Source: Rapana venosa (taxonomy: Eukaryota; Mollusca; Gastropoda; Neogastropoda; Muricidae). Taken from it: a stretch of 64,000 nt of DNA. The stretch spans positions 67,158,747 through 67,222,746 of the forward strand of contig CM054135.1 of the NCBI GenBank assembly GCA_028751875.1, given 5' to 3'. A program made the translations under genes and the position numbers. Shown here one piece after another: positions 47,625 through 59,125 of this stretch (its first letter is position 1; each line of letters starts with the position of its first letter). The notes beneath the pieces are model-generated. The model was not told where the DNA came from. It saw only the letters and a list, made by a program, of their open reading frames with translations, and did no database searches.

Positions 47625-47895
47625 TCTCTTCGAAGTGGAAGAGGCAACGAACGCATCAGCCTAAAAGAACGAGATAGTGGGTTCGATTCCCGCTTGAGCA
47701 CGAACTTTTCCCCCATCCACTAGAACTTGAGTGGTGGTCTTGGTGCTCGGTTGTTGTTTTTCGGATGAGACTATAAACCGAGGTCCCAAGCATAAAACAC
47801 GTTTAGCGCACATAATAGAAACTACGAGAGAAAGACTTTGGCAAAAATCTGAAGAAAACTACCACTCTCATAGGGACAGGGTGTCAAGATTGATC
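47625..47895 (+). mobile_element. V-type SINE, subfamily B, 3' truncated
   Basis: Box B GTGGGTTCGATTCCC at about 47677; ACTTTTCCCCCATCCACTAG; core TTTTCGGATGAGACTATAAA and CCGAGGTCCC; body CTACCACTCTCATAGGGACA. The tail is absent. Confidence 0.75.
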
Positions 47896-48059
47896 TTCTA
47901 CTTCTGTTTACAACGTGAAGGCAGGAATCTATTTCACCACCCCGATGAAAATCTTTGCTTATCCTCCTTCCTTCCTCCCTACTACCCCCTAGTCCCTACA
48001 CCCAACCTCTCTCCCATCCTTCCTTCTTCCCAGTCCCCCTTTTTTCTACTCTAATGCAA

Positions 48060-48274
48060 TGACATTAATCAGGGTGTTCATTTAGGGACTGCCCGATGCT
48101 GCCACTGTGCTGCCCACTGCAGGATAATTTCATTGCCTGTGTTGACCACTGAGGCCTGCCCTCAGCTCCACTGGGCTCATCAGTCAGCTCCACTGAGCTA
48201 CAATTAGCCCACTGGATGGTTAGTGTGTGGATCACCACCCCAGACCTGCACACACGTCTGCTTACACACACTGT
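48060..48274 (+). repeat. Dispersed repeat R1, copy 1
   Basis: A ~210-bp unit beginning GACATTAATCAGGGTGTTCA, including ATTTAGGGACTGCCCG, CACTGCAGGATAATTTCATT, two CAGCTCCACTG phrases and CACGTCTGCTTACACACACT. It is nearly identical to copies at 53995 and 58421. The minus-strand frame is open but no family is recognised. Confidence 0.85.
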
Positions 48275-48353
48275 TCACAGCCAAGGTCTTGAGACTGAAG
48301 TTTGCCGGAATGCCTGGCTCTTGCTTTGATAATAAGTCACTTGTGATTCAGGA

Positions 48354-48448
48354 CACACACACACACACACACACACACCACACTAACGCAAATACACACA
48401 CTCACACGCGCGTGCACACACACACATATGAACACACACACTCTCTCT

Positions 48449-48490
<42 letters not shown>

Positions 48491-48560
48491 CTCTCACGCT
48501 CTCGCTCGCTCGCTCTTCTCTCTCTCTCTCTATCTCTCTCTCTCTCTCTATCTCTCTCTG
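48354..48560. repeat. (CA)n-(CT)n compound array
   Basis: CA then CT with CGCTCGCTCG in the middle. Confidence 0.95.
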
Positions 48561-48887
48561 ACATTTAAATACTCGTTTCTCTGCCTGCTTGTACAGCATG
48601 CTGAAACTGCTAAAAACGGGACATGATATCCTTGGCGGCTGATGCGAAGCGATATTAAACAGACGGCTGAGCGCGCAAACATCTGACACCTCTGCTGTCT
48701 GCACCTAGCCTACAGATCATGAATAACACTTCCGTTGCTTAATTTAAATTTAAATACTCCATCCTTTCTTTTTCTTATTTTCCGCAGCCCACAAATTGTG
48801 TCTGAGGAGCTGAATCACCACAAGTCACAGATATCTAAAGAAGACATGGCTGGGGGGGAACATGTTTTCGTGGAGTTCTTGTCTTCT

Positions 48888-48985
48888 AATAATAATTAAA
48901 GAAGAAGAAAGAAGAATACGTGATATTTATATAGCGCTGCATCTTGTAAAGTAAACAAATCAAAGCGCTTCTCCTGCCTGATGTT
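48888..48985 (-). mobile_element. SINE/LINE tail fragment (subfamily B type)
   Basis: ATATTTATATAGCGCTGCAT, CTTGTAAAG and AAATCAAAGCGCTT preceded by AATAATAATT, in plus-strand reading; the retroelement is on the minus strand. Confidence 0.7.
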
Positions 48986-49031
48986 GCCTTGGGGGTTTCT
49001 TCTCTGGGTACACTATTGAGTATATCACTAC

Positions 49032-49033
<2 letters not shown>

Positions 49034-49091
<58 letters not shown>
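49034..49091. repeat. (CT)n microsatellite
   Basis: About 28 CT units. Confidence 0.97.
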
Positions 49092-49094
<3 letters not shown>

Positions 49095-49860
49095 AATACT
49101 GATTGTCCTACAGGTCTGTATTCATTTCTTTGTATAACATTTTTTAAATTCATTTTCATTGATTGAAGGCTGGATTTTTTTTTTAAAAGCCATGATAATA
49201 TTATGTGCTTATCCCTTTCTCTCAATATTAAGACTCGTTCAAAAAAATCATTCCTTCATTCATTGCATTCTGTGTTTGTGTTCTTGGTTGTTGTAGTGTA
49301 AGTGTAGTGTGAGTGATGTGTTTATTGCTGTGTTGTGAGTAAGTCTGCATACCTTCCCACACAAAAGTTGCACAGGGTTCTGGGTACAATCTAAAATGTC
49401 CGTCAAATCACTGGCACGTTCGTACCCCCTCTCCTTCCCCCTCCCTCTCTCTCTCCTCTCTTCTCTCTCTCCTCCTGTGCCCAATACTGATTGTCTACAG
49501 TGCTGATACTGAAACAGGTTTTTAAATTGATTCTCATGCAGCCAAGGCCTGGATTTTTAAAAGCCATGAACTTAGTGCTATCCTTTCTTCAACTATTGAG
49601 CTAGTTCAAAAAAGAACATCTTCATCATTCATACATTCATTCATTCATTTTTGCGGAAAAGATATAGCTGTAGCTTTAGGCCTAGACTGTGTTGTTCTTG
49701 TCAGTGGGTGTAGTCGGTTGTCTTTTTGTATGTGTCGTGCAGTGCCAGTGTTTCAGTGACTGTGTGTCTTCATACCTGTCACGCACTACAATAACATCTG
49801 CACAAACCAGTATTGCGCGTACAAATCTCTCATCAAAAAGTCCGTCAACATCTACATGAG
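49080..49860 (+). repeat. Tandem duplication (2 x ~390 bp), second copy degraded
   Basis: Unit 1 (49080-49478) and unit 2 (49479-49860) share CAATACTGATTGTC, TTTTTAAAAGCCATGA, TAGTTCAAAAAA or CGTTCAAAAAA, the TGTTCTTG phrase, and the CATACC and GTCCGTCAA phrases in order. Unit 2 has many small deletions. Confidence 0.75.
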
Positions 49861-50199
49861 CACTGATCAGTAACCCCCCCCTCACATCACAGGGTGAAGA
49901 AACAGTAGTGACCACACAGTCCACCTCTCCAAAACAGACTGAGCTACCCACACTCTGCTCTACAAACAATAATACACATCCTCTCTATCTTCAAAAAATA
50001 CACCATGCACAGTCCTAGCTCCTCCATCAATAAGAACTGCGATTGTTACCTTCTCTCAAGACAAAATACGTGAATCATCCTCTCTCTCTCATCAATACTG
50101 CTGACAACGCAGTCCACACTCAGGAATTCTTACTCATCAATACAAGACTGACACACTCCTCGTCTCCTATCATACAGCTGAGCAGTCCGTCTCTTCTCC

Positions 50200-52592
50200 A
50201 CAATAAACCATCGTGACACACTACTCTCTCATCAATACAGCCTGAACAAACTCCCTCTTCTCATACAGCCTAACACATCTGCTCTCTCTCCATATCAATA
50301 GTGCCTGACAAGTCACTCTCTCTCTCACATCAGCCTGAGACAACTCCTTCTCTCTACAATCAGCTGACACTCTCTCTCTTTCCATCAATACAGCCTGACA
50401 CACTCCTCTCTCTCCATCAATACAGCCTGACACAGTCCCTCTCTCTCTCATCAATACAGCCTGACACATCTCTCTCTCTCTTCCAACAATACAGCCTGAC
50501 ACACTCCTCTCTCTCTCTCCACAATACAGCCTGACACAGTCCTCTCTCTTCATCAATACAGCCTGACACATCATCTCTCTCTCTCATCAATACAGCCTGA
50601 CACACTCCTCTCTTCTCACAATACAGCTGACACACACTCCTCTCTCTCTCAACAATACAGCCTGACACAACTCCTCTCTCTCTCATCAATACAGCCTGAC
50701 ACAGTCCTCTCTCTCTCAACAATACAGCCTGACACACTCCTCTCTCTCTCACATACAGCCTGACACACTCCTCTCTCTCTCCACAATACAGCCTGACACA
50801 GTCCTCTCTCTCAACAATACAGCCTGAACACACTCCTCTCTCTCCAACAATACAGCCTGACACACTCCTCTCTCTCTCTCATCAATACAGCCTGACACAC
50901 TCCTCTCTCTCTCAACAATACAGCCTGACACAGTCCTCTCTCCTCACAATACAGCCTGACACACTCCTCTCTCTCTCAACAATACAGCCTGACACACTCA
51001 CTCTCTCTCTCTCAACAATACAGCCTGACACAGTCCTCTCTCTCTCAACAATACAGCCTGACACATCCTCTCTCCTCAACAATACAGCCTGACACACTCC
51101 TCTCTCTCTCAACAATACAGCCTGACACAGTCCTCTCTCTCTCTAACAATACAGCCTGACACATCCTCTCTCTCTCATCAATACAGCCTGACACATCCTC
51201 TCTCTCTCAACAATACAGCCTGACACACTCCTCTCTCTCTCACAATACAGCCTGACACACTCCTCTCTCTCTCAACAATACAGCCTGACACACTCCTCTC
51301 TCTCTCTCAACAATACAGGATGACACACTCCTCTCTCTCTCAACAATACAGCCTGACACAATCCTCTCTCTCTCATCAATACAGCCTGACACAGTCCTCT
51401 CTCTCTCTCATCAATACAGCCTGACACAGTCCTCTCTCTCTCATCAATACAGCCTGACACAATCCTCTCTCTCTCAACAATACAGCCTGACATACTCCTC
51501 TCTCTCTCAACAATACAGCCTGACACACTCCTCTCTCTCTCATACAATACAGCCTGACACAGTCTCTCTTCTCTCAACATACAGCCTGACACACTCCCTC
51601 TCTCTCTCATCAATACAGCCTGACACACTCTCTCTCTCAATACAGCTGAACATCCTCTCTCTCTCATCAATACAACTACAAGTCCCCTATCATACACTCA
51701 TCCTCTCTCTCTCATCAATACAGCCTGACACACTCCTCTCTCTCTCAATCAATACAGCCTGACACAGTCCTCTCTCTCTCAACAATACAGCCTGACACAG
51801 TCATCTCTCTCTCTCAACAATACAGCCTGCACACTCCTCTCTCTCTCTCAACAATACAGCCTGACACTCACTCTCTCTCTCTCTCAACAATACAGTCCTG
51901 CACACTCCTCTCTCTCTCAACAATACAGCCTGACACAGTCATCTCTCTCTCTCAACAATACAGCCTGACACACTCCTCTCTCTCTCAACAATACAGCCTG
52001 ACACACTCCTCTCTCTCTCAACAATACAGCCTGACACACTCCTCTCTCTCTCAACAATACAGCCTGACACAGTCCTTCTCTCTCTCAACAATACAGCCTG
52101 ACACACTCCTCTCTCTCTCAACAATACAGCCTGACACACTCCTCTCTCTCTCAACAATACAGCCTGACACACTCCTCTCTCTCTCATCAATACAGCCTGA
52201 CACAATCCTCTCCTCTCAATACAGCTGACACATCCCTCTCAACATACAGCCTGACACACTCCTCTCTCTCTCAACAATACAGCCTGACACACTCCTCTCT
52301 CTCTCATCAATACAGCCTGACACAGTCCTCTCTCTCTCATCAATACAGCCTGACACAGTCTCTCTCTCTCATCAATACAGCCTGACACACTCTCTCTCTC
52401 TCATCAATACAGCCTGACACACTCCTCTCTCTCTCAACAATACAGCCTGACACACTCCTCTCTCTCTCTCAACAATACAGCCTGACACACTCCTCTCTCT
52501 CTCTCAACAATACAGCCTGACACACTCCTCTCTCTCTCAACAATACAGCCTGACACACTCCTCTCTCTCTCTCAACAATACAGCCTGACAAA
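50200..52592 (+). repeat. 33-bp satellite array (about 70 units)
   Basis: The unit is ATACAGCCTGACACACTCCT plus CTCTCTCTCAACA. It is highly regular at 50.4-52.6 kb and degenerate at the left edge (50.04-50.4 kb) and at 51.63-51.70 and 52.20-52.25 kb. Since 33 is a multiple of three, minus-strand frames run for up to 148 codons with an 11-residue period (SVSGCIVERER). Confidence 0.97.
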
Positions 52593-52725
52593 GTGACCTG
52601 TCTGCAGGCTGCACAGGCTGCTATGAGGGAAAGGAGGGGGAGAAAACGGTCTTACAGCAGAGACGACAGGCGGGTATCATGTAAATATCGCTTTTCAAAA
52701 TAAAAGGGTAAGGGGGAACTATTAA

Positions 52726-52728
<3 letters not shown>

Positions 52729-52805
<77 letters not shown>
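52729..52805. repeat. (CT)n microsatellite
   Basis: CT with one TTC break. Confidence 0.97.
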
Positions 52806-52808
<3 letters not shown>

Positions 52809-52809
52809 C

Positions 52810-53160
52810 TCCCTTCTCTCTTGTCACATTCAGTTTTGGTGCTTTGAATATATACATCAGCCAACACCTTTTCCCTGTCTCTTCAATGATTCAAAGCTGA
52901 TCACTTACACCATAAAGCATACCCTTCAGTCACAGCATACCAAGACGAACTGATAACTTTCAGCTTACCTGATAGCAGACAGCCTTCAACGTTAAATGCT
53001 TGATATAGATGTATGCAGCATTTAAAAAAAATTCACATTGATATAGATTTCTGTATGTTTATGAACATTTTTTTTAATTATAAACAATGATTGTGATAAT
53101 CTTTGCAAGCTTACCAAAGGCTGAAAATGCCTTCTATTATAGAGAACTAATCAAAAGTGG
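52810..53160. other. Unassigned AT-rich sequence
   Basis: No recognisable element. Confidence 0.5.
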
Positions 53161-53164
53161 TATG

Positions 53165-53184
53165 CACGCACGCACCCGCGCTCG

Positions 53185-53240
<56 letters not shown>

Positions 53241-53260
53241 TGCGCGCGCGCGCGCACACA
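53165..53260. repeat. (CA)n-(CG)n array
   Basis: CGCA/CT at left, CA centre, CG at right. Confidence 0.95.
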
Positions 53261-53415
53261 CCGAACATTAGTGCGTAGATCAGGTACGAGTCTACAGCTC
53301 GGTTAAGATCGTCACAACAACTAGAATACACTGTTACCAAAAATGACGAACATACAAACACACTGCGGTTCCTAAATGATTCAGTAATGATGGTCATTCA
53401 GATGCCCGAGCCTCT

Positions 53416-53533
53416 GGCCAGCCCTTGAGGAGGGGACTGACCAGGCAGGGAGAGAAGTGGACCTTCCCAATGACCACACTCTGTCTGAAGGACACACTGC
53501 CAGCATGGCATCCTGTCACCGGATACCTCTGAA
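53416..53533 (+). repeat. Dispersed repeat R1 upstream module, copy A
   Basis: AGGGAGAGAAGTGGACCTTC, CCAATGACCACACTCTGTCT, GAAGGACACACTGCCAGC, ATCCTGTCACCGGATACCTC. It matches 58052-58163 closely. Confidence 0.85.
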
Positions 53534-53759
53534 TGGGCTTTTCCTTCCTCTCTCTCTTTCTCGTCTCTCCAATTGATAATGTATGTCTGTTTTCCTAACG
53601 GACTGTATGATGATTTACAGAAAGTTGCATTATTGATGCATTCAATGAAATTGTATCACGTATATATGTTCTGTCACGTTAGTCTTTTATACTATATTTT
53701 GTTCGCTATCCATTCATGAGAGCTTATGACTTTTTGAATAAATCATTATCACTACCTGC

Positions 53760-53763
<4 letters not shown>

Positions 53764-53805
<42 letters not shown>

Positions 53806-53945
53806 CACACACACACCCTCTCCTCCCCCTCTCTCCCTCCTCACCGGATGGAGCCAGCAGCCCTTTCCTGTCTCAGCTTCCTGTCCAATCTGCCTACCTG
53901 GGCTTTGACCCCGCAACATGAAAGACGAATACCCACAACCCTTCC
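53764..53945. repeat. (CT)n plus short shared segment
   Basis: CT 53764-53802. 53897-53935 (CTGGGCTTTGACCCCGCAAC, ATGAAAGAC) recurs at 58315. Confidence 0.85.
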
Positions 53946-53994
53946 TCCCCCGTATCCCCCCGCCCCTTCTTTCTCCACTGCTCTTCCAATGTAC

Positions 53995-54199
53995 TGACAT
54001 TAATGCAGGGTGTTCATTTAGGGACTGCCTGCTGCTGCCACTGTGCTGCCCACTGCAGGATAATTTCATTGCCTGTGTTGACCACTGAGGCCTGCCCTCA
54101 GCTCCACTGGGCTCATCAGTCAGCTCCACTGAGCTACAATTAGCCCACTGGATGGTTAGTGCGTGGATCACCACCCTAGATCTGCATGCACGTCTGCTT
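53995..54199 (+). repeat. Dispersed repeat R1, copy 2
   Basis: GACATTAATGCAGGGTGTTC through GCACGTCTGCTTA, nearly identical to copies 1 and 3; differences are scattered single bases. Confidence 0.88.
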
Positions 54200-54204
54200 A
54201 AAGA

Positions 54205-54755
54205 GACTGAAAGGAGTAACAGCCTTGAGGTACAGACTCTCGAATCCATGCCTTGAGCTGAAAGCAAGTCACACTCCCCCTGTCCAGTTCGCTTTTAGCC
54301 CTGCAGTCTACAAACAGCTCTTGCTAAAATTGTGAACATTCAACAATGTACAAAGCCTGACCTCAATCAAACAAATCAGCTGATCTGGGGTTTCAACATC
54401 CTGCAAGAAGCTGGTGAAACAGTGTGACAAAACTCTCATCTTGTCCTGAATAATTCGTAACCAAAATAAAGTCCTCCACCATCTGGGCAAGTCTCCTTGC
54501 AATACAACCAGATGCTTGCTACTGCTCATAAAGATGTGCCGCCGGCAACTAACAAAACAATTATGAACATACAGCATGACAGGGTCGTATGCAATACCGG
54601 AATCAAACACTTTTTGTACCTGACAAAAGTATACATCTGGCTATGAGAAACAGTAAATTTAATGTCTGAATGTTATTAAAGTACTGTGAGCACAGTTTTG
54701 ATATAAAAAAATGTATTTACAAAATTCTTCGCAATGAAAAACAGTAAATTTGCTG
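54205..54755. other. Unassigned sequence
   Basis: A 100-codon minus-strand frame at 54308-54610 has no recognisable domain and no repeat bias. It is kept only as unproven. Confidence 0.35.
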
Positions 54756-54756
54756 G

Positions 54757-54920
54757 CTGAATGCAAGGCTTGAACAATAGAAGACATTGGAGGAGGGCGG
54801 GAAAAGGAGGGAGGAGGAGGAAAAGGAGGGAGGAGGGAGGGCCAAGGAGGGAAGAAGGAGGGCCAAGGAGTGAGGGCAAAGAAAGGAGGGGGCCGAGGGG
54901 GAGGGGAGAGAGGGGGAAGG
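54757..54920 (+). repeat. Duplicated segment R3 copy 1 with (GGA)n polypurine
   Basis: TGCTGGCTGAATGCAAGGCT and TGAACAATAGAAGAC followed by GGAGGA repeats; repeated at 56214. Confidence 0.8.
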
Positions 54921-55179
54921 GACGTCTTCCAAGTTCGGGCTGCTTAAGATTCTAACAAAGTCGTCTGCAGATCGATAAATCGTGACACCGCTTCCTCCCC
55001 TAAAGCCATACAGGCTGGAGAGGGGGGCAACGACTTAGGGGGAAAGAGAAAGAAAAACAGACTGGGTAAATAGGATGCACAAACATGAATGTTAACAAAG
55101 AACAGGCAAACTAAAGTGAGATAACTGCTGTGACATTAAGGAGCAGAGATCAAACTATAGAAAAACATTGATTCGACAA

Positions 55180-55275
55180 GCCACTCTGGCGCAGTGGTTA
55201 GCGTCTTGCTTTACGGACTGGAAAGTCACGGATTCGAATCTCGTAAGAGGCATAGGGATTTTTTTTCGGACTGAA
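55180..55275 (+). mobile_element. tRNA-derived SINE head
   Basis: A box TGGCGCAGTGGTTAGCGTCT and B box GGATTCGAATCTC, then GGGATTTTTTTTCGG. Body and tail were not recognised in the following 250 nt. Confidence 0.6.
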
Positions 55276-55627
55276 ACAAATGCTAAACACATCACACTCT
55301 ATACAAATTCACCAAGCACCCATCCTAAACAACTACACTAAGATACGACTTGAAGCCTCAAGTAAACGATTTGTAACTAAACAACTTTTTAACATTGTGT
55401 TCTCGAAATCGTGTGGCTTCAGACTGAAGACCTATCAGTTCAAATGTACATTCAGAGAGACATGTATGTCAGTGTGACCAGGCTCTGTATCTGCTCAAAC
55501 CGTCAGTCATGGAGCTGCAGCCTGCTGTGTGTCTCGCCAACACAAAAAAATTGTAATGTTATAATTTTGAAATCTTAAAAAATACTGTAAAAGAAACTTA
55601 TCCTTCAAGGATTTTACGCACTTAGCA

Positions 55628-55628
<1 letters not shown>

Positions 55629-55684
<56 letters not shown>

Positions 55685-55755
55685 CTATCTCTCCCTCTCA
55701 CTCACACACACACACACGCACGCACGCACGCACGCACGCACGCACACACACACAG
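55629..55755. repeat. (CT)n-(CGCA)n-(CA)n array
   Basis: CT 55629-55682, CA/CGCA 55703-55755. Confidence 0.95.
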
Positions 55756-55759
55756 CAGA

Positions 55760-56210
55760 GTATTCTATTAGTCGGAAAGCACCTTAACGCAACCGGGTGC
55801 TTAGAACTAGTTTTAAAAAAACATATTTAGATCACAGAAACACTGCCTCCTTGATCACATGTAGGGGGAAAGGGATGGGCTGTCGATCATATCTTAGGAC
55901 GAGACTACACCATGACAATGAAAACAGACATTGAGATAATTCTGTAATGACCAAAGTTGTAGAGGAACTGACAGTTAAGGGGCATGCAGACTAACAATAG
56001 AAAATATCACGTGTTCTGAATTCTCAATGTGCAGATCAACGGCTGCTAATACAAAGCACATCAACCCTTAAGGGATTACCTCCAGATACCAAGATCATCA
56101 GTGATTGTCTGCCATATCTGTTCGCCTATGTCTGTCAGATTTTTACTGCCAAATCTGGCTGTTTCGGACAGTGTGTGTTTGTCTAATCAGTGAATGCAAA
56201 GGGAAACAGT
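55760..56210. other. Unassigned sequence
   Basis: No recognisable element. Confidence 0.5.
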
Positions 56211-56213
56211 AAC

Positions 56214-56335
56214 TTGCTGGCTGAATGCAAGGCTTGAACAATAGAAGACGCTGGAGGAGGATGGAAAAAAGAGGGGGGGGGGGGGGAGGGCAAAGGAGAG
56301 AGGAGGGAGGGCCATGGAAGGATGGGGAGGGGCCA
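56214..56335 (+). repeat. Duplicated segment R3 copy 2
   Basis: TTGCTGGCTGAATGCAAGGC and TTGAACAATAGAAGACGC followed by a GGA/poly-G purine block, matching 54757. Confidence 0.8.
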
Positions 56336-56439
56336 CACGACCACGATGATCATTGCCAAAAGTAAGATATTCAGAGCTATTAAATCTTCTGTTCTGTCTT
56401 ACATCCTTGATTCGAATTATTTCATTTAAAAAATCTACA

Positions 56440-56570
56440 GGTTAAGGATTCAGCGTGTGACCTGCACATACATCGGACTGGCCAGCCACAACCGACGCTG
56501 TACCAGAATGAACACCTAGAGCGCAACTCCATAGTCTTCCGAGACTGAAGGCTGCCATCCATCTTTCACA
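56440..56570 (+). other. Possible retroelement 3' segment
   Basis: GCGCAACTCCATAGTCTTCC and GAGACTGAAGGCTGCCATCC look like a repeat consensus I have met in gastropod DNA, but no second copy is in this window. Confidence 0.25.
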
Positions 56571-56794
56571 CTGATTTTCCATGCTTTCTGGCTCACAGTG
56601 CAATCTTTAATTTGTGTAAGAGTAAACCACTTGTCTCGCTGTTGTTTACTGAAAACTCTTCTCTACAGTTTTTAACGTCTCTTCAGTTGAACATTGTTAG
56701 ATACAAAAAGAATAAAAGAGGACACGCATTACAAGGTTTCGAGCAGAAGCAAAGTTTATATAACATTACGAAAAGGATGAACGTGTCTCCCCTT

Positions 56795-56980
56795 CTTCCG
56801 TGTAACGTTTCTGCGGCGGCAGATGCATGCAGGGCAGTTTAATGCCTGCACATATATCGGTTGAACGGGAGCCAGCACAAAATGGACAGACACATGCTTC
56901 CTCCAGAACAGAAGAAACGTGACGCTGGAATCAACGCTCCACAGCCCCAAAAACAACACTGCCGGCAGCGGTTTGGCCTG
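56795..56980 (+). repeat. Dispersed repeat R2, copy 2
   Basis: GCATGCAGGGCAG, CACAAAATGGACAGACACAT, GCTTCCTCCAG, ACGTGACGCTGGAATCAACG and CTCCACA. It is closest to the copy at 63595. Confidence 0.7.
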
Positions 56981-57099
56981 CCCCTATCGCGCCTTTGTGC
57001 CCCCTTCTAATAATGCTAGTAGGGTTGTGTTTTTGTTAAGCAAAAGAAGCCAATTAAGCCGCTTAGGCATGCCTCTTTAATACTCTTCACGCTTCCATT

Positions 57100-57165
57100 T
57101 GTGTTTGTGTGTGTATGTGTGTGTACGTGCGTGCGCGCGTATACACACATACACACACACATAAC
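57100..57165. repeat. (GT)/(CA)n patch
   Basis: GT/GC units then CA units, weakly self-complementary. Confidence 0.85.
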
Positions 57166-57169
57166 TCCT

Positions 57170-57488
57170 TAGGAATACTCGAATTTGGTAAGACACATTT
57201 GTTCCATAAATCAAGTCAAGCTGATTGCTTTATCTTTCTGCATGTATCCAATAAAAGTACAGACACGATAAACAATTCGATGGGTGGGAGGGAGGGGAGG
57301 GTGGAGATGACATTTACGGCAGTAAACCACCGACACATCTGGTTGTAGACGATTCTGTCGAGTTTTCTTTCAAAGTAGAAGTTGGGAGAACAGAAGAGAA
57401 ATCAGTCACTAGGGCAGTTCTGATATTGGCCTCCGTGGTTGGCCGGAAAGAACACGTCATGACTACCTGACTGACTTACAGCCTGACT
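57170..57488. other. Unassigned sequence
   Basis: No recognisable element. Confidence 0.5.
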
Positions 57489-57489
57489 G

Positions 57490-57862
57490 GGGAGGGGGGG
57501 TATAGCCTAGTGGTCTGAACATTGCGCTCGCAATCTGACAACCCGGGTTCGATTCCCATTCAAGGGGATATTTTCCCCTGGAGTTAACATCAGTGAAGAC
57601 TCCACTCTCTCCAAAAGTCCGGATGAGACTATAAACCGAGGCCCCGTGTGCGAACGCACACAGAACATCTTGCGCGCACGTTAAATCCTGTTCATCTTTT
57701 CGTAAGAGTAGGCCATTGTGTGCCGGTGGGAACAGATGACAGAATTCACAAAACCGCATACACACGGGGACTGGATGTAAAAAAAAAAAGCACAAAAGTG
57801 CTTATTCCATTATCCTCGATATAACAGAAATAAATTTTAAAAATTAATAAAATAAATAAAAA
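57490..57862 (+). mobile_element. V-type SINE, subfamily A, full length
   Basis: Head GGTATAGCCTAGTGGTCTGA and B box GGGTTCGATTCCC; core CGGATGAGACTATAAACCGA (one short deletion before it); tail hairpin GCACAAAAGTGC, ATTCCATTATCCTCGATATA, A-rich end. Confidence 0.88.
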
Positions 57863-58044
57863 ACGAAACTTAATGATTGACAACTAACCGACTACAAACT
57901 GACTCCAACATCCTGAGTGATCCTGACAACTGACTGATTAACTGATTGACTGAAAGAGGTAAAGAGGAAGAGGGGCAGACGGAAGAGAAGGAGGAGGAGG
58001 AGGAAGAACAACAACTGCAGCATTAGGGAGAGGTCTGTGCCTTT

Positions 58045-58163
58045 TGCCAGGCAGCGAGGCGGGGACTGACCGGAGGACAGGGAGAGAAGTGCACCTTCCC
58101 AATGACCACACTCTGTCTGAAGGACACACCGCCAGCATGGCATCCTGTCACCGGATACCTCTT
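58045..58163 (+). repeat. Dispersed repeat R1 upstream module, copy B
   Basis: Matches 53416-53533 (GAGAGAAGTGCACCTTCCCA, GAAGGACACACCGCCAGC). Confidence 0.85.
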
Positions 58164-58169
58164 AGTGAA

Positions 58170-58170
<1 letters not shown>

Positions 58171-58240
<70 letters not shown>
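58171..58240. repeat. (CT)n microsatellite
   Basis: About 33 CT units inside the R1 composite. Confidence 0.97.
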
Positions 58241-58243
<3 letters not shown>

Positions 58244-58420
58244 TCCACCCCCCACCCCCCTCTTTAAGGAAAAGGTTCTTTCTTCTCTTGATCTCTTCTA
58301 CTGATCTATTATACCTGGGCTTTGACCCCGCCACATGAAAGACTTATACTCATCGCCCACCTCATCCACCCCATCCTCCGCCCCACCCCGCCCCCTCCCC
58401 AAATACTCCTTGAATTCACC

Positions 58421-58636
58421 GACATTAATGCAGGGTGTTCATTTAGGGACTGCCCGCTGCTGCCACTGTGCTGCCCACTGCAGGATAATTTCATTGCCTG
58501 TGTTGACCACTGAGGCCTGCCCTCAGCTCCACTGGGCTCATCAGTCAGCTCCACTGAGCTACAATTAGCCCACTGGATGGTTAGTGTGTGGATCACCACC
58601 CCAGACCTGCACGCACGTCTGCTTACACACACTGTT
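58421..58636 (+). repeat. Dispersed repeat R1, copy 3
   Basis: GACATTAATGCAGGGTGTTC through GCTTACACACACTGTT, nearly identical to copy 1. Confidence 0.88.
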
Positions 58637-58639
58637 TCA

Positions 58640-59120
58640 AAGGAAAGCTGTGGCCTTGAAACACAGGCTGTTGAAATGTGCGCGTTCCACTCTAGCAAGC
58701 CACTGCTTGTTACCACACTGCCTTCAGTAACTGGTAGAAGGTCAAAATGACGTCCAGTAGAAAAGAAAGCAGCGCCTGCTTCCATGTGTTCTCTTTTTGT
58801 TCAAAACACCTTACTCTTCTCTGCTTTGTTTTAAAAAGAAACTCAACACTTGCTCTCCACCCATTTCACTAACAACTGTCAAAGTATCATGGCACAAGAA
58901 AGTATAATCAATCTGCTGAACGGTCATAAACCCAACCAAGCAGTAGCTGTGCACTGTTAATAATACTGTATGGTGCAATCTGAATTTTTTTTATGAGAGC
59001 TGTTCAATGACCTTCAGCAAAAGCACAAATGTTTAAAGTTCAATGCCTTCTATAAAATACACCTGAAATAGAGGAACAACACTTCACATAAATATCAAGC
59101 ACTAAAGTATGAATAATCAG
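58640..59120. other. Unassigned sequence
   Basis: AT-rich; no recognisable element. Confidence 0.5.
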
Positions 59121-59125
59121 GGTAA

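Noticed and set aside
50200..52592. CRISPR-like array (regular repeats of about 33 bp)
   Set aside because: The units are contiguous without unique spacers, in a eukaryotic repeat-rich context: a satellite.
54308..54610. Possible small gene (100 codons, minus strand)
   Set aside because: Composition is protein-like, but there is no recognisable domain, splice signal or start context; length is within chance for this window.
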